64,000 nucleotides of DNA from assembly GCF_029960785.1 (NCBI RefSeq), contig NZ_JASBQE010000052.1, forward strand, positions 1 through 64,000, read 5' to 3'. The notes below the pieces were generated by a model that worked only from the letters and a program-made list of their open reading frames with translations, did no database searches and was not told where the DNA came from. Source of the DNA: Polyangium sp. 15x6 (GTDB lineage: Bacteria > Myxococcota_A > Polyangia > Polyangiales > Polyangiaceae). The position numbers were made by a program, and so were the translations under genes. Below, in pieces: positions 46,218-56,141 of the stretch. Every line of letters starts with the position of its first letter. Positions within the stretch are counted from its first letter, which is position 1.

Positions 46218-46251
46218 GGGGGCTACGCTCGGCGAGCCGAGCTGCGCCCCC
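46218..46251 (+). repeat. GCTCGG dyad repeat, copy B, after astA
   Basis: GGGGGC ... GCGCCCCC arms with core GCTCGGCGAGCCGAGC (46227-46242), one base shorter than copy A. It begins 5 bp after the astA stop and may serve as its terminator. Confidence 0.7.
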
Positions 46252-46314
46252 GAACCCCCCGGCCGCTCCGAGGCAACGCTCTGGCTGCACGGCGAGCCCG
46301 TCGCGCTCGCCCCC

Positions 46315-46345
46315 TTGTATTCTGTGCGTTCTTTCGCTACAGAAT
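46315..46345 (+). promoter_or_regulatory. Putative promoter/operator of the GMC oxidoreductase gene
   Basis: TTGTAT (46315-46320), 17 bases, TACAGA (46338-46343). A perfect inverted repeat ATTCTGT (46319-46325) / ACAGAAT (46339-46345) spans the spacer, as in repressor operators. The patch is clearly more A/T-rich than its surroundings. The gene has an AGGGAG site before the ATG at 46370. Confidence 0.45.
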
Positions 46346-46369
46346 TTTTAGTACACAAGGGAGCCACGC

Positions 46370-48394
46370 ATGGTTGCTCACCCGGACCCTTCGCTCTCCG
46401 TCCCCAGCGATCCCGAGGGCCTCGCGCGTGGCCTGCATCGCAAGGCGTCTGCCGCCCCGCGCGCGGACCGAGGCCGGTGGCTCTCCGCGCGTGAGCTCGA
46501 CATCCTGACGGCGGTCGCCGAGGCCGCCCTCCCCCCGGGGCGCTTCCTCGAAGGGGCGGGCCGCGACACCGCCGAGGCCACGCACCGCTACCTGTCCGAC
46601 ATCCCCCGCGAGGCGATCCGCGTCTTTCAGGGCTCCCTCTGGGCCGTCGAGCTGTCCACGCTGCCCACGAAGCGAAGGCCGTTCTCGGAGCTCTCCGTGG
46701 AGGACCGGCTCGCGGCGCTCCGGCGCTTCGAGCGATCGCGCGTGCTGCCGGTCCGCGAGATCGTCCGGGTCCTGCTCACGCCGCTCAAGGCCATGCATTT
46801 CGACCGGCCCGAGATGTTCCGCCACGTCGGCTGCCGCTACGAGCTCGAGACGGTGCGCGACGAAAAACCCCGCTGGATGGCCCGCGTGACCGACGGGCGC
46901 GAGGTCGATACGGATCTCGACCTCGAATGCGAGGTCGTCGTGGTCGGCACGGGCGCGGGCGGCGCGGCCGCGGCCTACGAGCTCGCCTCGCGCGGACGGG
47001 CCGTGCTCCTCCTGGAGGAGGGCCATTACCACAGGCGATCGAGCTTCAACGGCAGGCCCTCCCGGGCGTTTGGCAATCTCTATCGCGACAAGGGAATGAC
47101 CGTCGCGCTCGGCAACGTGAACATCCCCGTCTGGGCCGGACGCGCCGTCGGCGGCAGTACGGTCATCAACTCGGGCACCTGCTACCGCGCCCCCGCCCGC
47201 ACCTTCGCCTACTGGCGTGATCACCACGGCCTGCCCCGCGACTTCTCGCCCGAGGGCCTCGGCCCCTATTACGAGCGCGTCGAGGCCATGCTCGGCGTCG
47301 CCCCCGCGAATCCGCTCCACCTCGGCAAGATCGCCGGCATCATCGCGCGCGGCGCCGAGCACCTGGGCCTCCGCCACCACGCGATCACCCGCAACGCCCC
47401 CGATTGCGACGGCCAGGGCATTTGTTGCTTCGGCTGCCCCACGGGCGCGAAACGCTCCACCGACGTGAGTTACGTGCCCGCCGCGCTCGCCCACGGCGCC
47501 GAGCTCGTGACGGCCGCGCGCGTCGATTTCGTGGACATCGTGGCCGGACGCGCCCGCGGCGTCACCGCGACCCTCGGCGCCGAACGAACGAAAGGCCGCG
47601 CCCCGCGCCTCCGCGTCCGCGCGGACGCCGTCGTCGTCGCCGGCGGCACGCTCATGACGCCGCTCCTGCTCCGCCGCAGCGGCGCTTGCCTGTCCTCGGG
47701 GATGCTCGGGAAAAACCTCTCGATCCACCCCGCCTCGAAGGTGATGGCGCTCTTCGACGAACGCGTCGATCAATGGAACGGGATCCCGCAAGGGTATTCG
47801 ATCGACCAATTCGCCGAGGAAGGCTTGCTCTTCGAGGGCGGCTCGCTCCCGTTCGACGTCGCCGCGCTCGGCGTGCCGTGGTCGGGGCCGAGGTACGTCG
47901 AGGTGATGGAAAAATACCCATACCTCGCGACGTTCGGCTTCATGATCCAGGACCATAGCCGCGGCGAGGTCCGCACGGGCCCCGGCGGCCGCCCGCTGCT
48001 CTTCTATCGCATGAACGAGCGAGATACGCGGCTCCTCCAGCGCGGCGTCGAGATCCTCTGCGACGTCTTTCAGGCCGCCGGCGCGCGCCGCGTCCTGCCG
48101 TTCGTCGCGGGTCACGACGAGGTGAGCACGAAGGAGGCCCTCGCCCGCCTCCGGTCGAGCCGCATTCAGCCGAGCGACATCGAGGTGACGGCTTACCACC
48201 CCCTCGGGACGTGCCGTATCGGCACCAATCCCGCCCGCTCCTGCCTCGGACCCGACCACGAGGCCCACGACGTCGCCGGACTCTACGTATGCGACGGCAG
48301 CGCCATCCCGTCCTCCCTCGGCGTGAACCCGCAGATGACCATCATGGCCATGGCCCTGCGCGCCGCTGAAATCCTCCATCAGCGGCTCGGCTAG
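46370..48394 (+). CDS. GMC-family FAD oxidoreductase (long-chain alcohol oxidase-like)
   Basis: A 674-residue flavoprotein. Residues ~38-150 resemble the small subunit-3-type helical domain fused to FAO-like enzymes. The FAD loop GTGAGG is at 193-198, followed by GGSTVINSGTCYR, the CCFGCPTGAKRS cysteine cluster, and the C-terminal catalytic His region YHPLGTCRIG with DGSAIPSSLGVNP. It oxidises alcohols or sterol-like substrates with FAD; the substrate is not determined. No signal peptide is seen. Confidence 0.85.
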   Translation: MVAHPDPSLSVPSDPEGLARGLHRKASAAPRADRGRWLSARELDILTAVAEAALPPGRFLEGAGRDTAEATHRYLSDIPREAIRVFQGSLWAVELSTLPTKRRPFSELSVEDRLAALRRFERSRVLPVREIVRVLLTPLKAMHFDRPEMFRHVGCRYELETVRDEKPRWMARVTDGREVDTDLDLECEVVVVGTGAGGAAAAYELASRGRAVLLLEEGHYHRRSSFNGRPSRAFGNLYRDKGMTVALGNVNIPVWAGRAVGGSTVINSGTCYRAPARTFAYWRDHHGLPRDFSPEGLGPYYERVEAMLGVAPANPLHLGKIAGIIARGAEHLGLRHHAITRNAPDCDGQGICCFGCPTGAKRSTDVSYVPAALAHGAELVTAARVDFVDIVAGRARGVTATLGAERTKGRAPRLRVRADAVVVAGGTLMTPLLLRRSGACLSSGMLGKNLSIHPASKVMALFDERVDQWNGIPQGYSIDQFAEEGLLFEGGSLPFDVAALGVPWSGPRYVEVMEKYPYLATFGFMIQDHSRGEVRTGPGGRPLLFYRMNERDTRLLQRGVEILCDVFQAAGARRVLPFVAGHDEVSTKEALARLRSSRIQPSDIEVTAYHPLGTCRIGTNPARSCLGPDHEAHDVAGLYVCDGSAIPSSLGVNPQMTIMAMALRAAEILHQRLG

Positions 48395-48710
48395 CAGCGG
48401 CTCCACTTTGCTAGACGAATTGCCGCTTTAACAGACGATTTTCCATGGTCATCGGACATTCCACGTCCGTCCGATAATCGACCGGACGCTTCCACGTCCG
48501 TCCAAGCAGTGGTAAGGTCGGTCGCCCGAGGGACGGTCCCCGGGGCGATTCCAGCGGATCATTTCCTTCCGAAAACTGCGGCATGGTCGCCTGAAAAATT
48601 GCCGCGCGTGCGGCCGGAGCGCCGACGAACGCGAAAGACCGTGCGGTGGGGGACAGAAATGAACCGCTCGAATCGAGATGTGCCTGCTTTCCAGGAAGGT
48701 TCCAACAGCG
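48395..48710. other. Spacer upstream of the Cys-rich repeat gene
   Basis: No gene is supported. The 14-bp sequence TTCCACGTCCGTCC occurs twice (48459-48472 and 48490-48503), 31 bp apart, about three helix turns on one face. An AGGAAGG site lies ~11 bases before the ATG at 48711. Confidence 0.55.
48459..48503. repeat. Pair of 14-bp direct repeats, 31 bp apart
   Basis: Identical copies of TTCCACGTCCGTCC at 48459-48472 and 48490-48503. The spacing of three helical turns and location ~210 bp before the Cys-rich gene suggest a regulator-binding pair. Confidence 0.55.
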
Positions 48711-51026
48711 ATGAGTAGCAAAGCGCAGTCCCCCCGAGGGGGGTGGCGATGGGCGCTCACGGCGGCTTTCATGAGCCTCGCCGTGGCCTCGTGGACGGGG
48801 TGTAGCGACGGCGGCGGATCGAACACGACCGACGGCAATGGCGGCGCCGGCGCGACCGGCGGCACCGGCGGCACCGGCGCGACCGGTGGCACCGGCGGCA
48901 CCGGTGGCACCGGCGGCGGCGATACGTGTCCGGCCGGACAAACCGATTGCGACGGGACCTGCACGCTCACCGACATCGATCCGAACAACTGCGGCGCGTG
49001 TGGCAAGGCCTGCGCGGCCGGCGAAACCTGCACCGCGGGGCAATGCGGCCTGGCGTGCGCCGGTGGCACGACGAACTGCGAGGGCAAGTGCGTCGACACC
49101 ACCATCGACCCGGAGAACTGCGGCACGTGCGGCACGGCCTGCGCGGCCGGTGAGGTCTGCTCGGGCGGCCAGTGCGGCACGCAATGCGTGGGCGGCACGA
49201 CGAACTGCGAAGGCAAGTGCGTCGACACGACCATCGACCCGGGGAACTGCGGCATGTGCGGCACGGCCTGCGCGGCCGGCGAGGTCTGCGCGAACGGGCA
49301 ATGCGGTCTCGCCTGCGTCGGCGGCACGACGAACTGCAATGGCAAGTGCGTCGACCTCACCATCGACGCGATGAACTGCGGCATGTGCGGCACGGCGTGC
49401 CCGGCCGGTCAGGCTTGCTCGAACGGGCAGTGCGCCACGCAATGCGTCGGCGGCACGACGAACTGCAATGGCAAGTGCGTCGACCTCACGATCGACCCGA
49501 CGAACTGCGGCATGTGCGGCACGGCCTGCGCGGCCGGCCAGGTCTGCGCGAACGGGCAATGCGGCCTCGCCTGCGTCGGCGGCACGACGAACTGCAATGG
49601 CAAGTGCGTCGATACCACCGTCGACCCGCTGAACTGCGGCATGTGCGGCACGGCGTGCCCGAACGGCCAGGTCTGCTCGAACGGGATGTGCCAGCTCGCC
49701 TGCGTCGGCGGCACCACGGTCTGCAATGGCAAGTGCATCGACCTGTCGCTCGACCCGCTGAACTGCGGCGCGTGCGGCGCGGCGTGTCCCTTCGGCGAGG
49801 TCTGCACGGCCGGCAAGTGCCAGCTCAACTGCGTCGGTCAAACGACGAAGTGCGGCACGCTCTGCGTCGACATCAAGACGGACACGGCGAACTGCGGCAT
49901 GTGCGGCAAGGCCTGCGCCGCCGGCCAGGTCTGCTCGAACGGCGTCTGCCAGCTCAACTGCGTCGGCGGCACGACGAAGTGCGGCAATGAGTGCGTCGAC
50001 ACCGAGACCGACGGCGCGAACTGCGGCATGTGCGGCAAGGTCTGCGCGGCCGGCGAGGTCTGCGCGGCCGGTCAATGCAACCTGAACTGCGTCGGCGGCA
50101 CGAAGAAGTGCGCGAACACCTGCGTCGACACGAAGAACGACCCGGGCAACTGCGGCGCCTGCGGCGTCGTCTGCGGCGCCGGCCAGGTCTGCACGAACGG
50201 CCAGTGCGCCGCGCAATGCGGCCCCGGCACGACGAAGTGCGGCAACCTCTGCGTCGACACGAAGCTCGACCCGAGCAACTGCGGCGCCTGCGGCAATGCC
50301 TGCGCCGCCGGCCAGGTCTGCTCGAACGGGCAATGCGGCGCGACCTGCGCGGCCGGCACGACGAAGTGCGGCAGCGAATGCGTCGATACGCAGACGGACG
50401 AGGCGAACTGCGGCATGTGCGACAACGCCTGCTTGCCGAGCGTCGCCTGCTACGCGGGCGTCTGCCAGCCGGCCGGCGGGTGCGGCACGCTCGGTGATTG
50501 CGGCACTTGCGAGCAATGCGCGCTCGACGGGCTCTGCTCGGACGAGCTCGCGACCTGCGCGAACAGCCAGGACTGCGTCGACCTCTACAACTGCATCGCC
50601 ATGTGCGACCCGGCCAATACGATGTGCCCGAACATGTGCGGCCAGCAGTTCCCGAACGGGATCAACCCGTACAACGACTTGCTCGATTGCCTCTACTGCC
50701 AGGAGTGCGGGACGGTCTGCGGCGTCGACCCGGTGGCATTCCAGTGCCCCGCGTCCTGCGACAACAAGAACAATTGCCAGAGCTGCTTCGACTGCTCGAT
50801 GGCGATGGGCGGCATCTGCGAGGACGACCTTCAGATCTGCCTGAACAACCCGGAGTGCACGGCGCTCTCGCAGTGCCTCGACATGTGCCCGGCCGGCGAC
50901 GTGCAGTGCCAGATCAATTGCGAGCAGGCGCATGTGTTCGGCATTGCCGACTACAACGCGATCATCATCTGCGGCGTCTGCCAGGAATGCCCGAATGACT
51001 GCAACGGCGGCATGACCTGCCCGTGA
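48711..51026 (+). CDS. Secreted lipoprotein-like protein with twelve 43-residue Cys-rich repeats
   Basis: A 771-residue protein starting at ATG 48711 (ATG 48678 is less likely). The signal segment ends near TGC (Cys30), then a Gly/Thr/Ala-rich linker (about 35-72). Twelve 43-residue repeats follow, with the pattern NCG-x-CG-x-AC-x6-C-x4-C-x3-C and CVD-x4-D-x2-NC. A different Cys-rich domain ends the protein (from about residue 595). About eight cysteines per repeat suggest a disulfide-stacked rod at the cell surface. Such Cys-rich repeats are common in myxobacterial exoproteins; the function is unknown. Confidence 0.8.
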   Translation: MSSKAQSPRGGWRWALTAAFMSLAVASWTGCSDGGGSNTTDGNGGAGATGGTGGTGATGGTGGTGGTGGGDTCPAGQTDCDGTCTLTDIDPNNCGACGKACAAGETCTAGQCGLACAGGTTNCEGKCVDTTIDPENCGTCGTACAAGEVCSGGQCGTQCVGGTTNCEGKCVDTTIDPGNCGMCGTACAAGEVCANGQCGLACVGGTTNCNGKCVDLTIDAMNCGMCGTACPAGQACSNGQCATQCVGGTTNCNGKCVDLTIDPTNCGMCGTACAAGQVCANGQCGLACVGGTTNCNGKCVDTTVDPLNCGMCGTACPNGQVCSNGMCQLACVGGTTVCNGKCIDLSLDPLNCGACGAACPFGEVCTAGKCQLNCVGQTTKCGTLCVDIKTDTANCGMCGKACAAGQVCSNGVCQLNCVGGTTKCGNECVDTETDGANCGMCGKVCAAGEVCAAGQCNLNCVGGTKKCANTCVDTKNDPGNCGACGVVCGAGQVCTNGQCAAQCGPGTTKCGNLCVDTKLDPSNCGACGNACAAGQVCSNGQCGATCAAGTTKCGSECVDTQTDEANCGMCDNACLPSVACYAGVCQPAGGCGTLGDCGTCEQCALDGLCSDELATCANSQDCVDLYNCIAMCDPANTMCPNMCGQQFPNGINPYNDLLDCLYCQECGTVCGVDPVAFQCPASCDNKNNCQSCFDCSMAMGGICEDDLQICLNNPECTALSQCLDMCPAGDVQCQINCEQAHVFGIADYNAIIICGVCQECPNDCNGGMTCP
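48933..50480 (+). repeat. Twelve tandem 129-bp coding repeats
   Basis: Units 2-12 run from 49062 to 50480 with constant 43-codon length; unit 1 (48933-49061) is more divergent. Units 2-6 are nearly identical at DNA level (TGCGTCGGCGGCACGACGAA is repeated), pointing to recent amplification or gene conversion; units 8-12 form a second subfamily with TTKCG. Confidence 0.85.
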
Positions 51027-51037
51027 CGCTATGAGCG

Positions 51038-51076
51038 CTCGTCCGGATCCGAGGGAAAACTTCGGATCCGGACGGG
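51038..51076 (+). terminator. Strong hairpin after the Cys-rich gene
   Basis: GTCCGGATCCGA (51041-51052) and TCGGATCCGGAC (51062-51073) form a perfect 12-bp stem with a 9-nt loop, extendable by three more pairs (one G-T). It is 12 bp past the stop. No U-tract follows. Confidence 0.6.
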
Positions 51077-51117
51077 AGCTGTTCCCGGCCACACCTCGGG
51101 TGGAGTAAGCTCCGCCC

Positions 51118-52026
51118 ATGCCGAAGACCCCTCCCCCGAAGCGCGGCCCGGGCCCGAAGAAGAAGCCCGGCGTCGAGCTCCCGCCCTCGCAGCGATTCGC
51201 CCCCCTCGCAATCGGTCTCGGCATCGGCATGATGTTGCTGATCACGGTGACGGCGCTGCGAAGGCGGCCCCCGCCGGCGCCCGCCGCCTCGACAGAGCCC
51301 GGCACCGAAACCCCCGCGCAGCGAAGCGAACGGCTCGCCCGCGCCTGCGAGGCCGCGCGCACGATGCTGTGGACCGGCGGCATGTGGGGCGCGATGCCGC
51401 TCGAAGGATTCACGGTGCGGCTGTGGCTCGGCCCGAAAGACGGGAAGATGGTCACGCATCCGGTGATCGAGGCCGCGGGCCAGAAGAGCAAGCTCGGCGA
51501 GGACGTGGACGCGGTGCTCGCGAAGGTGAACGACGGGTCCGTCTCGGTGGTGCGCCACGAGCCCGAGGGCGAGCTCGAAATCACTTTCTCGGAAGGGTAT
51601 GCGCGGGCCTTTTTCGAGCTCGAAGGCCGCAATCGATTCATCGGCCTCGGCGAACGAATCGCGCGCGAGACGAACGCCGACGGCGCCGCGCTCTACGCCG
51701 GCTGCGCGCACCTCGACACGCGCGACGTCGGCGCCTGGTTCCACGGCAAGGACACGAAAAAGGCCGCCGCCGCCCTGGTCTACGTGATGGGTTTGCCCGG
51801 CGGCGTCCGGACGCCGAAGCACGTGCCGGCCGCGAAAGACCTGGCCACGATCCAGGCCGCCACGGCCCCGCTCGACGACAACGCGATCCTCGAAATCGTG
51901 CGCGACGACGGCGCGCGCACGGTCACGACCGACGGCGTCTCGATCACGTTCCCGTTCTCGAACCCGGTCCGCGCCGCGCAATCGAGCGCGAAGATCGCGG
52001 AGAAGCTCTCCCTGGTAAAACCCTAG
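51118..52026 (+). CDS. Membrane-anchored protein of unknown function
   Basis: A 302-residue protein with a Lys/Pro-rich cytoplasmic start, one membrane helix (about 28-47), a short Pro/Ala linker and a periplasmic alpha/beta domain of about 220 residues ([36 protein letters not shown]). No family recognised. It follows the Cys-rich gene by 91 bp, with a hairpin between them, and its TAG shares CTAG with convergent lolD. Confidence 0.65.
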   Translation: MPKTPPPKRGPGPKKKPGVELPPSQRFAPLAIGLGIGMMLLITVTALRRRPPPAPAASTEPGTETPAQRSERLARACEAARTMLWTGGMWGAMPLEGFTVRLWLGPKDGKMVTHPVIEAAGQKSKLGEDVDAVLAKVNDGSVSVVRHEPEGELEITFSEGYARAFFELEGRNRFIGLGERIARETNADGAALYAGCAHLDTRDVGAWFHGKDTKKAAAALVYVMGLPGGVRTPKHVPAAKDLATIQAATAPLDDNAILEIVRDDGARTVTTDGVSITFPFSNPVRAAQSSAKIAEKLSLVKP

Positions 52027-52781
52027 GCCTCGGCCGCCGCTGCGGGCGCCGCGGGCGCCGCGCCCGCTTTTTCGCTCTCGAACGGGGATTGACCGCGACG
52101 AACGTCGCTCTCGATCCTCCCGTCGGTCACCGTCACCATCCGCGGCATCGACTCGGCGAAGCTCGGGTTGTGTGTGACGACAACGATCGTCGTTCCGTGC
52201 TTGCGATTGATCTCGAAGAAGAGGTCGTGCATCGCCTTCGAGGTGCTCGAATCGAGGTTGCCCGTCGGCTCGTCGGCGAGCAAGAGCTTCGGCGAGAGCA
52301 CGAGCGCGCGCGCCAGCGCCACGCGTTGCTGCTCGCCGCCCGAGAGCTCACCGGGCCGATGCGTCACGCGGTGCGCGAGGCCGACCTCCGTGAGCAGCGC
52401 CGTCGCGGGCGCCTCCATTTCCCTGCGTGATTTGCCCTGGATCAGGCCGGGCATCATCACGTTCTCCAGCGCATTGAACTCGGGCAGGAGGTGATGGAAC
52501 TGGAACACGAAGCCAATCGTGCGGTTCCGGATCGCCGCGAGGCGCGCGCTCGGCAGGCCCACGAGGTGCTCGCCCGCGAGCTTGATCTTCCCGGCCGTCG
52601 GCAAATCGAGCGTGCCGATGCAATGGAGGAGCGTGCTCTTGCCCGCGCCCGAGGGGCCGACGATCGCCACGACCTCGCCTTGATCGATGACGAGGTCGAT
52701 CCCACGGAGCACGTCCAGCCGACGCCCCATGTGGACGAACGATTTTTGCAGGTTCTCGATGACGATGAGCGGCTCGCTCAT
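52023..52781 (-). CDS. lolD: LolD-like ABC transporter ATPase of the lipoprotein-releasing system
   Basis: A 252-residue ATPase: Walker [10 protein letters not shown] (42-50), signature LSGGEQQR, Walker [13 protein letters not shown]. With LolC/E it extracts outer-membrane lipoproteins from the inner membrane for LolA. The Ala/Pro-rich C-terminal tail is extra. It follows the permease gene by four bases. A MacB-type role cannot be excluded, but the permease topology favours Lol. Confidence 0.88.
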   Translation of the reverse strand: MSEPLIVIENLQKSFVHMGRRLDVLRGIDLVIDQGEVVAIVGPSGAGKSTLLHCIGTLDLPTAGKIKLAGEHLVGLPSARLAAIRNRTIGFVFQFHHLLPEFNALENVMMPGLIQGKSRREMEAPATALLTEVGLAHRVTHRPGELSGGEQQRVALARALVLSPKLLLADEPTGNLDSSTSKAMHDLFFEINRKHGTTIVVVTHNPSFAESMPRMVTVTDGRIESDVRRGQSPFESEKAGAAPAAPAAAAEA

Positions 52782-52785
52782 GGGC

Positions 52786-54480
52786 TCACTCGTAACGGAG
52801 CCCGTCGACGGGCGATAGCCTCGACGCCGCGCGGGCCGGATAAAGGGTGGCGATCGTGCAGATGATGAGCGCGGCGACCGCGACCATCGCGTAGTCGCTC
52901 CCGTTCACGTTCACCGGCAATCGGTCGATGTAATACACGTCGGGATCCAACCGGACACCGAAGCGCGCGAGGCCCGAGCACGCGGCGAACGCGGTGCCCA
53001 CGCCGAACACGGTGCCGATGCCGCCGATGATGACGCCTTCGAGCATGAAGATGCGCATGATCGCGCCGTCCGAGGCGCCGAGCGCCTTCAGGATCGCGAT
53101 CTCCTTGCCCTTCTCGGTCACCATGAGGAGCAGCGTGCAGACGATGCAGAAGCTCGCGACCGCGATCGCGATCGAGAGGATGATGAACGTCGCGATCTTC
53201 TCCAGCTTGAGGGCGCTGAAGAGGTTCTTGTTCATCTCCACCCAGTCGCGCACGCGGAGCGGCTCCTTGCCCTCCCCCATGTCGAACTTCGCGGCCGCGG
53301 CTTGCACGAGCGGTGTCACCTCCGCGACTCGCTCGGGATCCGGCACGCGCACGTCGATCTGGCTGATGTTGTCGCCCATGCTGAAGAAGCTCTGGGCCAC
53401 GTCGAGCTTGATGTACGCGTGCGTCGCGTCGTACTCGTACATCCCGCTGTAGAAGATCGCCGCGACGCGGAACCTGCGCGTCCGCGGCATCACGCCCATC
53501 GGGCCGAGCTCGCCCATCGGCGAGAGCAAGGTGATCTCGTCGCCCACGAGCACGTGCAGGCTCTTCGCGAGCTCCTTGCCGATGATCACGCCCGGCAGGA
53601 TCTTCACGTCCTTGCGCAGCGCCGCCTTCACGGCCGGATCGAGGTCCGCCGAGGCGCGCAGGTCCGGCCCCTTGAAGTACGGCTCGCCCCCGGGGCCCCG
53701 GCCGATGATCGTGTCGGCCGGCAAATCCGCGAGCTTCTCCGGGTCGTCGAGCCAGTCGAAGTTGCCGACCTCGATGTTCTGCTTGAGGTCGATCACCTGC
53801 GCGATCGTGTTCGTGTCGATGCCACGCACGAGCGCGCCCGCGGTGTTCGACGCCGACGAGCCCATCGCATCGCCCGCCACGACCGGCGTCGCCGCCCCGC
53901 CCTTCGGCGCGACCGCGAGCCGGATGCCGTCGAGCTTGTCCTCCCAGTCGCCGTAGCCGCCGGGCCGCGTCACGTCGACGACGATGTGCGCGTTGTTGCC
54001 CAGGATCTTGCGCTTCAGGTCGGCGCCGAAGCCGCCCATGATGCTCGTCACGGAGCAGAGCGCGCACGAGCTCACGGCGACGCCGGCCATGCTGAGCACG
54101 CTGATCACCGTGAGAAACCCGCTCTTCGTGGCGCGCACGTGCCGCGCGCCCACGTACGAGCTGAAGCCCCGGCGCTCGAGGAGGTCGAGGATCACCGGCA
54201 AGAGCGCGGCGAGCACCGCGAGAAGGAAGATGACGCCCGTGCCGAGCGCGGAGAACCCGACGATCTCGTCCCGCAGCTTGAACGGCGCGAATCGCTCGCG
54301 CGGGGTCTTCGACGCGAAGTGCGAGAGCACGACGAAGGCGAACCCGAACAGCGATCCGAAGATCCAGCCGATGCCCCGCGGCGAACCTGCGTGCAGGCGC
54401 CGGACGCCGAGCACGGCGAGCCACACGGCCGCGAGGACGGAGAGGATGCGCAGGACGAGGAAGGGCACCTGGTCGATCAA
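52786..54480 (-). CDS. LolC/E-type lipoprotein-releasing permease with N-terminal membrane extension
   Basis: A 564-residue FtsX-like permease. The usual LolC/E parts are present: a first helix after SYVGARHVR (about 120-140), a large periplasmic domain, and three helices at the end (from [14 protein letters not shown]). Before these, about 105 extra residues carry two or three additional membrane helices, making it longer than the ~400-residue E. coli LolC. The TTG start at 54480 overlaps the lysS stop (TTGA). One gene may supply both LolC and LolE halves as a homodimer. Confidence 0.82.
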   Translation of the reverse strand: MIDQVPFLVLRILSVLAAVWLAVLGVRRLHAGSPRGIGWIFGSLFGFAFVVLSHFASKTPRERFAPFKLRDEIVGFSALGTGVIFLLAVLAALLPVILDLLERRGFSSYVGARHVRATKSGFLTVISVLSMAGVAVSSCALCSVTSIMGGFGADLKRKILGNNAHIVVDVTRPGGYGDWEDKLDGIRLAVAPKGGAATPVVAGDAMGSSASNTAGALVRGIDTNTIAQVIDLKQNIEVGNFDWLDDPEKLADLPADTIIGRGPGGEPYFKGPDLRASADLDPAVKAALRKDVKILPGVIIGKELAKSLHVLVGDEITLLSPMGELGPMGVMPRTRRFRVAAIFYSGMYEYDATHAYIKLDVAQSFFSMGDNISQIDVRVPDPERVAEVTPLVQAAAAKFDMGEGKEPLRVRDWVEMNKNLFSALKLEKIATFIILSIAIAVASFCIVCTLLLMVTEKGKEIAILKALGASDGAIMRIFMLEGVIIGGIGTVFGVGTAFAACSGLARFGVRLDPDVYYIDRLPVNVNGSDYAMVAVAALIICTIATLYPARAASRLSPVDGLRYE

Positions 54481-56141
54481 CTGCCGCTCGCCTCGGGCCG
54501 GAGGAGGGGGAAGAGAATGACGTCGCGGATCGACGCGGCGCCCGTGAGCAGCATCGTGAGCCTGTCGACGCCCATCCCGAAGCCCGCGGTCGGCGGCATG
54601 CCGTACTCGAGCGCGCGCACGTAATCGGCGTCGTAGTCCATCGTCTCCTCGGCCCCCTTGGCCTTCTTCTCCACCTGCGCCCGGAAGCGCGCGTCCTGAT
54701 CCTCGGGATCGTTCAGCTCGCTGAAGGCGTTGCAGAGCTCGCGGCCGTCGACGAAGAGCTCGAACCTGTCGACGAGCGCTTCATTCCCGTCCTTCTTCCG
54801 CGCCAGCGGCGAAACCTCGAACGGGTAGTCGATGATGAACACGGGCAGGCTCTTCGAGCCGTCGTCCGTCCGGTAATCCGCGGTGAGGAAGGGCTCGGCG
54901 AGGTACTCGTAGGCGCAGAAGACGCGCTCGCCCTCGCTGTCGCACTTCTTCATGCCCGAGCGGAAGTTCGCCCAGTCGATCTCGCGCTTCTTCTCCTTGG
55001 CGGCCTTCGCCCAGGCCTTGATCGGCGCGTCGTCGTCGGCGACACGCGTGGCGACCTCGGGGGGCAAACCGGAGCGGGCGAGGGCGTTCTCGATGGCCTT
55101 CGCCATCGGGACCCGGACGAACCGCTCGAAGGACCAGGTGCGCGCCTTCGCCCAAGCCGCGTGCTCCTCGGGAACGGCCGCGGCGAGCGCCTCGTCGACG
55201 GCCCGCAGCATGGCCTCGGTCTGGTCCATGAGCGTCTCGTACGTGGCGTAGGCCTGGTAGTACTCGAGCATCGTGAACTCGGGGTTGTGCCGCGTGGAGA
55301 GCCCCTCGTTCCGGTAACAGCGCGCGATCTCGTAGACGCGCTCGAAGCCACCCACGACGAGCCGCTTCAGGTAGAGCTCCGGCGCGATGCGCATGAAGAG
55401 CTCCATGTCGAGCGTGTTGTGGTGCGTCTTGAACGGCCGGGCCGCGGCGCCGCCGATGATCGTGTGCATCGTGGGCGTCTCGACCTCGAGGAACCCTTTG
55501 CCGTCGAAGAAACGGCGCAGCGCCGAGATGATGAACGTACGCGCTCGAAAGACCGTGGCGACCTCGCGGTTCGCCACGAGGTCGACGTAGCGCATGCGGT
55601 AGCGCGCCTCGACGTCCTTGAAGCTCGTCTTCGTGGGCAGCGGGCGATAGGCCTTCGTGAGCAGGCGGAAGCTCGTCGCCTTGACGCTGAGCTCGCCCTT
55701 CTGCGTGGCCATCGCCGTGCCGCTCGCCTCGATGATGTCGCCGAGGTCGATCTCCTCGTGCAGACGCGCGTAGGCCTCGCCGAGCACGGCTTCATCGCAG
55801 TAGAGCTGCAGCTCGCCCGTGCGATCGCGGAGGCGCACGAACGAGACGCCGCCCATCTGCCGCAGGAAGAGCACCCGGCCCGCGATGCGCAGGGGCTCGG
55901 GCGTGACCTTCTCTGCGTCGTACCGGCCCGCGGCGTTTTTCGCGCCGTCGAACCGCGCACGCGCCGAGGCGAGATCCACGAGCGGCTCGCCCGACGTGAC
56001 GTCGTTGGCGAACGGGTTTTCCCCGCGCCCGCGGATCTTCGTGGCCTTCTCTTTGCGAACGGCGATGAGGGTCTCCTCCGCGTGCTGCGTCGCCGCAGCA
56101 GCCGAAGAGGCCCCCTTTTTCTCCTGCTTGTCCTCGCTCAC
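54477..56141 (-). CDS. lysS: Lysyl-tRNA synthetase, class II
   Basis: A 554-residue class II synthetase with an N-terminal anticodon-binding OB-fold (about 85-180) and catalytic core: motif 2 [25 protein letters not shown] in part, and motif 3 [13 protein letters not shown]. Around residue 345-400 an inserted, Lys-rich segment makes it longer than E. coli LysS (505). GTG 56141 overlaps the prfB stop (GTGA), coupling it to prfB; prfB-lysS linkage is widespread. Confidence 0.95.
   Translation of the reverse strand: MSEDKQEKKGASSAAAATQHAEETLIAVRKEKATKIRGRGENPFANDVTSGEPLVDLASARARFDGAKNAAGRYDAEKVTPEPLRIAGRVLFLRQMGGVSFVRLRDRTGELQLYCDEAVLGEAYARLHEEIDLGDIIEASGTAMATQKGELSVKATSFRLLTKAYRPLPTKTSFKDVEARYRMRYVDLVANREVATVFRARTFIISALRRFFDGKGFLEVETPTMHTIIGGAAARPFKTHHNTLDMELFMRIAPELYLKRLVVGGFERVYEIARCYRNEGLSTRHNPEFTMLEYYQAYATYETLMDQTEAMLRAVDEALAAAVPEEHAAWAKARTWSFERFVRVPMAKAIENALARSGLPPEVATRVADDDAPIKAWAKAAKEKKREIDWANFRSGMKKCDSEGERVFCAYEYLAEPFLTADYRTDDGSKSLPVFIIDYPFEVSPLARKKDGNEALVDRFELFVDGRELCNAFSELNDPEDQDARFRAQVEKKAKGAEETMDYDADYVRALEYGMPPTAGFGMGVDRLTMLLTGAASIRDVILFPLLRPEASGS

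Noticed and set aside
46337-48406. 689-codon - strand open frame opposite the GMC oxidoreductase
   Set aside because: Antisense to a well-conserved flavoprotein and without any motif.
48933-50480. Regular tandem repeat that could look like a CRISPR array or satellite
   Set aside because: Period of 129 bp stays in frame with conserved cysteines and there are no unique spacers.
48411-51641. 1076-codon - strand open frame opposite the Cys-rich gene
   Set aside because: Its Ala/Arg/Val repeats are the mirror of the coding repeat on the + strand; no start signal or signal peptide.
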